Origin: Drosophila miranda
Lineage: Eukaryota; Arthropoda; Insecta; Diptera; Drosophilidae
Length of the DNA: 64,000 bases
Reading direction: 5' to 3'
NCBI RefSeq assembly: GCF_003369915.1
Contig: NC_046676.1
Coordinates: forward strand, 10,088,001-10,152,000
Position numbers and translations under genes: made by a program. The notes below the pieces were generated by a model. That model saw only the letters and a list, made by a program, of their open reading frames with translations. It made no database searches and had not been told where the DNA came from. Of the stretch, positions 1 to 9,206 are shown in pieces. Positions within the stretch are counted from its first letter, which is position 1. The number at the start of each line of letters is the position of its first letter.

Positions 1-1376
1 CCGTATGGAGGTGATCACGATGCAGCCAACCAGCCAAAACGAAATGTGCTGGTTCCAAAAGGCAAAGTCTATGTCAAAGCCGCACCAATGGATGGCTATC
101 TCCAGGCCACGGGTTACGGGATCCTTGCGACCCACTCTGTCGAATATGATATTGATGCAACACTATTCAGGAAAAACGTAAATAAAGACTTCGATATAAA
201 TGTTAAACTATGTTTTTGTTGACCTACCATAAATATCTTATAGACGCAGTAGACACTGAAAAAGTGTCCAATCACATTAAAGTACTTTCCCTTCAGCGTT
301 TCCGACCAACGCTGACGCTCTTCCATGTTTTTCAGCGAATTCAACTCCAGGAAGACGGAGCGCAGTAGCTCCTCCAAGCCGTAGACTTCTTGCTTTAGTT
401 GGTTGATGTCTGGAAGTCACCAACGAAATTAATTTAAACGCAGATTGATGGTCAATGCGTTCCCACCTTCGCCGCTGTTTGTGCGGTGCACTGCCGACGT
501 TATCATTTCCCAGATTCTGGGCTTTGTGTTATGCTGTTTATTATGGTTATAAGCAGCCATAGCAATGCGTCGCTTCTTGCCCGTCAGCATATCCACCGTC
601 AAAGCCAATCGACGTTCGAAACAGATGATGTCATTACGGGAAACGGGCCTGTTAAGCAAATTAAATAAAATGTACATCGCAATGATAAGAAACGGTTTAG
701 AGCAGTTAACATTACTTGATAAAGTAGGTCATGCTGGTGTAGGGATAGTTCACGGCACCAAATCCAGACAGTATGGCCATTACAGTGACACCAATGACAC
801 TGATCCGGGAAACGCCCTGCTCAATGGTAAATATGCCGTGGGATGCACTAAGCAGTGGAAATGGTTCACCAATACGCCAGAGGCCATAGAGAAAGACAAA
901 CCAGCAGATTGTCGTCAATATTCTCACCAATTTGTCGGAAACTAAGGAAGATTCAGCGATTTGGAGCGAGTATATATTGGAGGGTATGCTGACAACTTAC
1001 AAAAGGAAATGCTGTGTATCACAGAGTAGCAGATATAGATCGGTATCACAGCCGTCACCATAAACAGTAGCAACGTGAGACCCAAGCGCCAATGGAAGTA
1101 CCGGGAACTCGACTCTAGAACGCCGATGATCTCGAATATAATCAACTCAAACATGGTCACCGACAGGGCGAAGGTGGATGAGAAGATCAGCTGAACGGAT
1201 ATGTGGCGAATTTCATAGTGCTTGAAGAGTTCCTTGTTGAAAAACATCCATCCTCCGGCAAAAAACAGCATCTGCAAATAAAAACAATTGAAATTTCAAT
1301 GGTTGGCATCAACATGAGATCTCCCACCACTTGCCTGCGACACAAATACAATCACACAGTCGCCCAGGAATGCCAT
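1..1376 (-). CDS. GPHR: Golgi pH regulator (GPHR) homologue, 3' end beyond the window
   Basis: Multi-pass Golgi/ER membrane protein; the family acts as an anion channel or counter-ion path for Golgi acidification. The spliced minus-strand product follows human GPHR from its first residue. Deduced exons are 1335-1376, 1001-1271, 716-941, 467-648, 228-409 and <1-162, and all phases join correctly. Recognisable family segments are an N-terminal FFAGGW region, [15 protein letters not shown], the [11 protein letters not shown] loop, KGKYFNVIG, and [13 protein letters not shown] in the last exon. The first intron (1272-1334) uses a GC donor (CAG|GCAAGT) rather than GT. The window ends in a late membrane segment, so the C-terminus is missing. 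A DRE lies about 150 bp upstream. The identity is firm by motif matching; the symbol assumes orthology with D. melanogaster CG8090. Confidence 0.88.
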
Positions 1377-1523
1377 TTTTAGCCCTCGTCTCCTTTCAGC
1401 TCAGATATAATAGTTATTTTTCAGGTGGCCCAGCCAGTGGCATTGCTTCGTTGGATTAATTTCGCTCTTAGAACAAATGCCAACAAGTACAAATATAAAC
1501 AAAAGGTGCCACCGATGGGAATA

Positions 1524-1531
1524 TATCGATA
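1524..1531. promoter_or_regulatory. DRE (DREF-binding element) upstream of GPHR
   Basis: Perfect palindromic TATCGATA about 150 bp upstream of the GPHR start codon, in the gap shared with the divergent Nischarin gene. DRE is a hallmark of Drosophila housekeeping promoters, which fits both neighbours. The repeat at 1597 is inserted just beyond it. Confidence 0.6.
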
Positions 1532-1596
1532 GGCGGTGAAGAGTAGCAACTTCGGTTGGCAGTGATCCAATCGGCAGCTGTGAACAGTACTAGTAC

Positions 1597-2669
1597 TAAC
1601 GAGGTGGAACGTTGTGAGTTGCTGCGGACACCGCAACTCTACAGTTATACCCGATACTTAGTCAGTATGGCTCTCCTCCGGCAGACGCCGCTAATCTTAA
1701 ACGACACGACAAAGAGTGCGTGCGAGAGAGACAGAAAATCAGTCTGAGCGTGACGTCGGGCGCTGCGTAGCCACTGCAAATTGATTTCTTGCTTTTGGCT
1801 ACAAAAATGATCCGATCTGATCCAGATTCAGCAATCTGATAGATATGGTCGTTATCTATGATTCTGCGTTTTTAGTTTTCTCGAATGTGCAATATTGTGG
1901 ATGCAACAGATTTTCGTCCTTTGTGGGGGCGGAAGGGGGTGGGGCGAAATTTTGAGATATACGTTTTATAGTGAGATCTAACAGGAGTGCGGATACTAAA
2001 TTTGGTTACTCTAGCGCTAATAGTCTTTGAGATTTGTGAATATCCCCAGATTTTCGTCCTTTGCGGGGGCGGAAGGGGGTGTGGCGAAATTTTGAAACAA
2101 ACTCGTCTCGGTCCGATATATTAGGAGTGTGGATACCAAATTTGGTTGCTCTAGCTTTTGTAGTCTCTGAGATCTAGGCGCTAATGTTTTACTCTAAGCA
2201 AAGCCGCCTATGCTACGTGTGTGTTAGAGAGAGACAGGGCGAGAAAAAATGAAATTGTTTTCTTGATGCTGGCTGGATATGGTCATTCTCTACGATTCTG
2301 CGTTTTTGGTTTTATCGTATCTTCAAAAATGTAGATGCCACAGATTTTCGTCCTTTGTGGGGGCGGAAGTGGGCGGGGCGAAGTTTTGAAATATTTTTGT
2401 AGCAGTGACATATCACAGAAGTCTTGATCCAAAACATCGTTGCTCTCGCTCTTATAGTCTTTGAGCACTAGGCGCTGAAGGGGACGGACAGACGGACAGA
2501 TGGACGGACGGACAGACAGACAGGGCTCAATCGACTCGGCTATTGATGCTGATCAAGAATATATATACTTTATGGGGTCGGAAACGATTCCTTCTGGACG
2601 TTACACACATCCACTTTTACCACAAATCTAATAAACCCCAATACTCATTTTGAGTATCGGGTATAAAAA
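1597..2669. repeat. Dispersed ~1.1 kb repeat, copy 1 (Helitron/DINE-1-like or MITE, family unsure)
   Basis: Strongly similar along its whole length to 7576-8687, in the same orientation. One end has a hairpin-capable palindrome (GAGTTGC...GCAACTC) followed by ATACCCGATAC; the other end reads GAGTATCGGGTATAA, giving subterminal inverted repeats. The interior holds three degenerate modules of the type CAGATTTTCGTCCTTTG with G-rich GGGGGCGGAAG (about 1908, 2047 and 2341), and a GGACGGACAGAC-type tract at about 2480-2525. There is no long ORF, so it is non-autonomous. Terminal hairpin and tract recall DINE-1/Helitron-type Drosophila repeats, but the family name is from memory. It separates the divergent GPHR and Nischarin genes. 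Confidence 0.75.
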
Positions 2670-2935
2670 CTACAATAATTCATTATATTTATTGACATGT
2701 CATTTAATAATTGTCAAAGCCCAGTCTTAAGTGCAAGTCGTGATTATCAATTTAATGCCGCAGTGACAGTGACTTGCTTGTGACTTTCGCTCATCTCTAA
2801 TCGATAACAGTAAACAGCTGTCCAATTAATTAACTACAATTGCAATAAATTAGAAAATTGCGTTTAAATGCATGTTTAGCCTAGAAATACGTGTTTAATG
2901 CGTCAAACATCTGTGAGGGAAGGGAAAGAACAGCG

Positions 2936-5134
2936 ATGGCTTGCTATTACCGCCAGAACGAGGAGACGACGGTGACAATACCGAAATACACGAATGAAAC
3001 CTCCAGCGGCGGGGTCACCTACTATGACATCAAAGTGCGGGTGGCAAAGGTGGAATGGATGGTGGAGCGGCGCTATCGAGACTTTGCCCAGCTCCATGAT
3101 AAGCTGGTGGAGGATATAGCAATCAGCAAAAAGTTGTTGCCCCCAAAAAAGGTACGCCCCTTAAAACAAAACATACTCGTATATACATATATTCATGTTG
3201 ATCTCCGTTGCAGCTTGTGGGTAATAAGCAGCCAGCGTTTCTGGAGCAGCGTCGCGAACAACTGGAAGCCTACTTGCAGGAGCTGCTCATCTACTTTCGC
3301 ACGGAACTACCGCGGGCTCTGGCTGAATTCCTGGATTTCAACAAATACGACATTATCTATCTGCTGCAGGATCTTGCCAAGTTATTCGACGAGAGCGGCG
3401 ATGCGCTTCTCAGTTCCAAAAAGGAATACAACCTGTCGGCATTGGAGGTGAGAAAAATCTCACTTTTCTATCCCTGCAACATATGTATGTACATATGTAG
3501 GCTCATGTTTCAGATATAATTCACACTTTAAATCGAACACAGTATATACTAGTAATATTTATTTATTGAAATGTCGAAATTTTTGTTAACTTCTATAGTC
3601 ACGTGCTGGCCTTTGCAGCTGCAAAAACTAGGCAGTAACTTTATCCACTTTCGAGGTGCCAAGTACTCCCTTGGCACTATCGCAAATTTGGGAGCAGAAA
3701 CGCGGCATCCTGCTGATTCGTGGCTTTCGCGGCATATCCTCCGCGGATGCGCAAACCCGCGAGGCCTCCATGATTAATGCCCTGGGCATAAACCATTTGA
3801 CAAATCGACGAGTGGGTGTTTTTTTCGGTCCGGCTAAGAACAAATATACACCAACGCAGAGGAAGCTTCTGCGAATCGCTTTACTCTATAAGCTGATGTC
3901 TAAGTTCATTGCAAACGAAGAGCGGGAAATTTATCCTCAGATATCTGTGGACTCAGTTGCAAAGGCAGCCTAATATACACATATAAATTGCAATTAATAC
4001 TAAGAAATGTAGCTGAGATACTATTTACATATATTATTTATGGAATCATCTACCTTATGCACAGGTCTTTGCCATTAGCGAGCGTCTGAGTCTTCCCTGC
4101 CCGCCGAACGTGGATCGAGACGGAAAATACGACTTTTCGCACGTCCTGGACTTCTGCACACAACTCGTGGCATTGGTAGTGACGCCAGTGAAGGATAATG
4201 CCAGCTATGCGCAGGACTACAACACAGTGGACGTACCCATTGGGCGAAGCAATATCATTCCGAACAGGCTAAACTTCAATCTGAATGCATTTCGAAATCT
4301 CAAAACCCTCAAATTCTCGGCCCTGTCCACGGAGAACATCGTGGACATTGAGCTCTTGAAGCCAACGTTACAAACAATCTGTGTTCACAACACGACTATA
4401 CAAAACATATGCCAGGTGCTGCTCTGCGATAACTTACACAAGTACTGCGATGTTCCGAGCCTCCTGCCTGAGGCCATCCGTCCATCCTCCGCAACAAACG
4501 GCAGTATCCTCATCAGCACAGATGCGTGGCAGGAGCTAACTGACCTGGATCTGACTGGCAATCTGCTCACCCAAATCGATGGCAGTGTGAGGACAGCACC
4601 AAAACTGCGTCGCCTGGTGCTCGAGCAGAATCGCATCCGGGTTGTACAAAACCTGGACGAGCTTCCCCATCTACAGCTGCTCAATCTGTCCGGAAATCTT
4701 ATAGCCGAGTGCGTGGACTGGCATCTGACAATGGGAAATCTCGTCACACTGGAGCTGGCTCAAAATAAGCTCAAGTCCTTGAAGGGCCTGCGCAAGCTGC
4801 TTTCATTGATCAATCTAGACCTGAGCTGCAATCAGATTGAAGATCTCGAAGAGGTTGATTATGTGGCTAATCTTCCACTGCTGGAGTCCCTTAGACTCAC
4901 TGGCAATCCCCTGGCGGGCAGTGTGGGTGAGTTCGCGTGTTGATTTTCTTCTTTTTTCTTTCCTATTTCAATTGTATTTTCTCTGTAGACTATCGGCCTC
5001 GTGTCCTGGCTCGTTTCCATGAGCGCGCCGTCGAGATTTCTCTGGACAATGAGCGAGGCAGTCAGCAAGAGTTGGACACGGCCCTAGTGCTCTCCGCTCT
5101 GCTTCAATCAAAGCAGCGCCAGCGCCAGAAATGA
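2936..5134 (+). CDS. Nischarin-like PX + leucine-rich-repeat protein
   Basis: Endosome-associated scaffold of the Nischarin/IRAS family (D. melanogaster CG11807 type), linked to Rac/PAK and integrin signalling. Deduced exons 2936-3151, 3214-3447, 4065-4926 and 4989-5134 join in phase to give 485 residues. The PX domain occupies about residues 10-120 ([21 protein letters not shown]), and LRRs run from about 290 to 440 (repeated LDLTGN, LNLSGN, LDLSCN). The C-terminus, [14 protein letters not shown], matches the segment after the last LRR in human Nischarin. The long alpha5-integrin-binding tail of mammals is absent. ATG 2936 is chosen because the PX domain follows at the usual distance; an in-frame codon at 2891 has no homology upstream. 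A poly(A) signal lies at 5329-5334. Intron 2 is unusually long and holds an extra ORF. Confidence 0.85.
3632..3973 (+). other. Unidentified 113-residue ORF inside Nischarin intron 2
   Basis: Open frame within the 617-nt second intron of Nischarin, on the same strand. An AG at 3630-3631 would splice exon 2 onto it in phase and give an alternative C-terminus that ends at the TAA at 3971-3973. A second overlapping frame starts at an ATG at 3571 and runs to 3777, so the region may also be a frameshifted older gene. The segment has coding-like composition (Arg/Lys-rich helices, motifs such as [11 protein letters not shown] and NHLTNRR) but I recognise no family. Options are an alternative terminal exon, a decayed retrocopy, or an insertion derived from a virus-like source; none is proven. 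Confidence 0.35.
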
Positions 5135-5569
5135 TATCGGCTCAATTCTAGAATTCCACAAATCTATTCATGCGTAAAAGTATTCCAACCGTCTAAATTT
5201 ATTAGTCCTAGTTTTTTAACCAAGCCCTAATGCCGTGTGTCTCTGTTTCTAGTAATGTTTTAACTGTTTCGTCTATCTCCGATGTGCAATATTTCAATCA
5301 TCACCTGAAAATGTAAAGTGTATATCTTAATAAAATGTATACCTGTAGGACCACGAATGATTAAGAGCTTGCCCGCGCACATTACGTTCCCAATTATAAG
5401 AGGCCACCCTATACCGCGTTGAGACCAATTCGAAGCAAGTGAATTATCCACACGATGTTCATCACTGATAAGACTAATCAAGGCTGATTATATTTAATGA
5501 AACCAATTATTCGCTGCCTTAAAAGCCTGACCTCTGTGCTGCAAGAAATCACAACAGTCCCAGCCCGCT
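5135..5569. other. Intergenic: Nischarin 3' UTR and receptor upstream region
   Basis: Holds the Nischarin poly(A) signal AATAAA (5329-5334) and a short promoter region. The last ~60 bp (around 5490-5525, TGAAACCAATTATTCGCTGCCTTA) resemble the sequence just upstream of the second receptor (about 10170-10200), so the duplicated segment included proximal promoter. No other feature seen. Confidence 0.5.
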
Positions 5570-7372
5570 ATGTGCACAGTGCTGATACTTCTGCTCCTGC
5601 TCTGCACTTCCTCCCGGCTGGAGCCTGCCGAAGGCGTCCACAACATGAGTTTGCTGAGGTCCGTTATGAGCGTCATCGCTAGCCGGGAGAATTGGAAAAA
5701 TACGCCAATCTTCGTGGGACACAGGACAAAACGGGATGATATCAACAGTCTGATAACTTGGCTGCATCGAGCCATGGAAGTCACAAGTCACACGGTGGAT
5801 ACATCCATTTCGGCACGCAAGAATAAACCATTTGGCCATTACAACATGAACGCGGACAACGCCGTCAGTCTGTTCTTCTGCCACAGCAACCAGGAACTGA
5901 TTTGGTACAATCTAAACAGGAGTCTTCGTAGGATGCGTCCTGTTCGATTGATTGTGGCCTTGCCCAACCAACGAAGTGGTTCCTACAAAGCATTGTTGTC
6001 CGTATTCGAAAAGCTCTGGCACTACCAGTTTCTCAATGTTTTGGTCTTGCACAACAAGCACATCTACTCCTATACTCCTTATCCGGCTGTGCGCTTCTAC
6101 AAAGTGGATATTCATTCGTACCCGCTGTTTCCTCCGGCAGCGAGGAACTTCAAGGGCTATGTTGTGTCCACCCCAGCGGAGAACGATATTCCGCGTGTGT
6201 TTCTTTTCCGTGACCAGCGCACAGGCCGACGACTGATACGAGGCTACGGCTTTCGGACCTTTATTGAGTACTTGCATCGCCATAATGCCACACTGCAGGT
6301 GACCAATCCGAACCAGGATTTCGGCCCAACAAGTAATGTCAATATGAGCCGCATAATCCAGCTGATAATGGAGGGTCAATTGGAGATCTCCATGCATCCG
6401 TATGTGGATGTACCGGAAGAGATGGGCGACTACAGCTATCCCCTGGTCGTCGCCAGGAATTGTCTGATTGTCCCCGTGAGGAACGAGATTCCGCGTCACA
6501 TGTACCTACTGCTGCCCCTCAACCGCTGGAGTTGGTTGCTTCTTCTTGGGGGAGTGTTCTACATCAGCGCCGTACTTTACTGGATTAATCCCGGGCACGA
6601 AAATAGCACCTGGCATCAACGCGTTGGCTTGAACTTTCTGGATGGTCTCAGCCGGATACTTTTTATCTCTTCCCCCACAAGTGTGCAAAGGCCGTCTGTT
6701 CGCTACTTCCTAGTCACGGTGCAGCTGACGATCCTGGGATTTGTTCTGACCAGCTGGTACAACATTCAGTTGGACAGCTTCCTCACCGCATTGGTCGTGG
6801 GTAAGCAAGTGGAGAGCATGGAGGACCTGATCGAGCAGCAACAACAGGTTCTGGTGAAGCACTACGAAGCTAGCACTCTCCTACGCCACGTAGAACCCCA
6901 ACTCATCAATGAAGTGGCCAGTCTGTTGGTGGGCGTTAATTCCAGTGAACAGGTCTCGGCCCTGCTCAGCTTCAATCGCAGCTACGCGTACCCCTTCACC
7001 CTGGAGCGCTGGGAGTTCTTTTCGCTACAACAGCAATATGCCTTCAAGCCGATCTTTCGATTCTCCTCCGCTTGTCTGGGATCGCCCATTATAGGCTATC
7101 CGATGCGCAGCGACTGCCACCTGGAGTCAACTCTCAGCATGTTCATTATGAGGATTCAGGCCACGGGGCTTCTGCAGCACTGGTTTGTGTCCGACTTTAA
7201 CGATGCGATGCGGGCTGGCTATGTGCGCCTGTTGGACAATGTCCTCGGATTCCAAGCCCTAGATGTGGACACTTTGCGGCTTGGCTGGTTTGTCCTCGGA
7301 GGCGGTTGGCTGCTGTCCTTATTGGTATTCGTATTCGAGCACTTACGGCTGAACACAGGGCGTTCTATCTAA
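5570..7372 (+). CDS. Ir54a: Divergent ionotropic (chemosensory) receptor, Ir54a-like, copy 1
   Basis: Single-exon gene of 600 residues, a usual length for the divergent Drosophila IR (iGluR-derived) family. The N-terminus has a signal peptide (MCTVLILLLLLCTS). The first ligand-binding lobe follows up to about residue 315. M1 is at about 320-338 (WLLLLGGVFYISAVLYW), M2 at about 378-397 (LVTVQLTILGFVLTSWYN), the second lobe to about 565, and M3 at about 570-593. The pore region is short, as in this family. It is closely similar to the gene at 10242-12047. The symbol rests on the 54B-C neighbourhood plus family type, so treat it as Ir54a-like. Likely a gustatory, cation-permeable subunit in sensory neuron dendrites. 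It is flanked by dispersed repeats on its 3' side. Confidence 0.8.
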   Translation: MCTVLILLLLLCTSSRLEPAEGVHNMSLLRSVMSVIASRENWKNTPIFVGHRTKRDDINSLITWLHRAMEVTSHTVDTSISARKNKPFGHYNMNADNAVSLFFCHSNQELIWYNLNRSLRRMRPVRLIVALPNQRSGSYKALLSVFEKLWHYQFLNVLVLHNKHIYSYTPYPAVRFYKVDIHSYPLFPPAARNFKGYVVSTPAENDIPRVFLFRDQRTGRRLIRGYGFRTFIEYLHRHNATLQVTNPNQDFGPTSNVNMSRIIQLIMEGQLEISMHPYVDVPEEMGDYSYPLVVARNCLIVPVRNEIPRHMYLLLPLNRWSWLLLLGGVFYISAVLYWINPGHENSTWHQRVGLNFLDGLSRILFISSPTSVQRPSVRYFLVTVQLTILGFVLTSWYNIQLDSFLTALVVGKQVESMEDLIEQQQQVLVKHYEASTLLRHVEPQLINEVASLLVGVNSSEQVSALLSFNRSYAYPFTLERWEFFSLQQQYAFKPIFRFSSACLGSPIIGYPMRSDCHLESTLSMFIMRIQATGLLQHWFVSDFNDAMRAGYVRLLDNVLGFQALDVDTLRLGWFVLGGGWLLSLLVFVFEHLRLNTGRSI

Positions 7373-7575
7373 GAAATAACCTTACTACATATAACATCGA
7401 TATGTGTTGCATTAGAAATTTCACTTTTGAAGAACCCCGAACTTCTATTCAATCTTGTTTCCTTTTTGGTAAAGGTCATTCGTCATTTATTCTTTTACTT
7501 GGCAGCGGCAGTGCACCTGGCATTCGGTTCCTTGATTGCACCACTTAAAACAATTACCAAACGGGAATAAAAGTA

Positions 7576-8687
7576 TAACGAGGGGGAACGTTGTGAGTTT
7601 CTGCGGACACCGCAACTCTACAGTTATACCCGATACTTAGTCAGTATGGCTCTCCTCCTACAGACGCCGCAAATATTAAACGACACGAAAAAGAGTGCGT
7701 GCGAGAGAGACAGAAAATCAGTCTGAGCGTGACGTCGGGCGCTGCGTAGCCACTGCAAATTGATTTCTTGCTTTTGGCTACAAAAATGATCCGATCTGAT
7801 CCAGATTTAGCAATCTGATAGATATGGTCGTTATCTATGATTCTGCGTTTTTAGTTTTCTCGAATCTGCAATATTGTGGATGCAACAGATTTTCGTCCTT
7901 TGTGGGGGCGGAAGGGGGTGGGGCGAAATTCTGAGATATACGTTTTATAGTGAGATCTAACAGAAGTGCGGATACCAAATTTGGTTACTCTAGCCTTAAT
8001 AGTCTCTGAGATTTGTGGATGCCCCAGATTTTCGTCCTTTGCGGAGGCGGAAGGGGGTGTGGCGAAATTTGGACACGAAACGGTCAAGGTCCGATATCAC
8101 AGGAGTTTGGATACCAAATTTGGTTGCTCTGGCTCTTATAGGTTCTGAGATCCTTGAACTCATATTTTGCAATTGGCAAAACCGACCATGAAACCTGTGT
8201 GTTAGAAAGAGACAGAGCGAGAAAGAATGAAATTGTTTTCTTGATTCTGGCTATAATAATTATACGATCTGATTGAGATTTTACACTCTAGAACATAAAG
8301 TCGTCCTCTACGATTCTGCGTTTTTGGTTTTATCGCATCTTTAAAAATGTGGATGCCACAGATTTTCGTCTTTTGTGGGGCCGGAAGTGGGCGGGGCGAA
8401 GTTTTGAAATATTTTTGTAGCAGTGACATATCACAGAAGTCTGGATCCAAAACAACGTTGCTCTAGCTCTTATAGTCTTTGAGCACTAGGCGCTGAAGGG
8501 GACGGACAGACGGACAGATGGACGGACGGACAGACAGACAGGGCTCAATCGACTCGGCTATTGATGCTGATCAAGAATATATATACTTTATGGGGTCGGA
8601 AACGATTCCTTCTGGACGTTACACACATCCACTTTTACCACAAATCTAATATACCCCAATACTCATTTTGAGTATCGGGTATAAAAA
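7576..8687. repeat. Dispersed ~1.1 kb repeat, copy 2
   Basis: Second copy of the element at 1597-2669, same orientation, with the same terminal hairpin palindrome, three CAGATTTTCGTC modules (about 7885, 8024, 8355), GGAC/ACAG tract (about 8498-8545) and GAGTATCGGGTATAA end. The two copies differ by scattered substitutions and small indels, so they are not a very recent duplicate. Together they bracket Nischarin and the first Ir gene as direct repeats. No coding capacity. Confidence 0.75.
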
Positions 8688-9206
8688 CCGGCAGCTCATT
8701 AACGGGATTATTTTAACAACTTAATTCGTAAATTGTCCAACACAATGGAAAGGCACATTCTAAGGATAGCGTGATATACTTTTATTGAAAGTTCGATTTC
8801 TTTGTTTCTTTAACAAATGATTATTTTTCTTATATCAAGACTGTAGGCCAAGTTCAAGCTATTTCAATTATTCAGGATAGATCGAATTGTAGAGGAGTGG
8901 TTACGTTTTCTTCAAGCAACTGAGATTATTTCCAGTATGTAAGTATATTTTTACTGCAAAAAGATGCAAAATTAGATGCTAACAAACTTAAAGCCCTACC
9001 CTAAAATGTCTCAACTGGGTGTCTATGTACTTTATTCTTCGCGATATTATACGAGAGGATACTAAAGGGATTCATTTTTGAATATCTTAACTGTTTTTAT
9101 GATAAAAAAAAAGTCTAAATACGATTTTTAAAAGCAAATCGTGTGTCTAGTAATTCTGCCAATGAATTGTGTAGTCGCGTGATTTTAGCTTGCCGGGTGG
9201 CCTATA
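8688..9206. other. AT-rich intergenic region (row 3' flank)
   Basis: About 520 bp between the repeat and the stop codon of row. AT-rich, no ORF of note, and probably the 3' UTR of row on the minus strand. Nothing else recognised. Confidence 0.4.
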
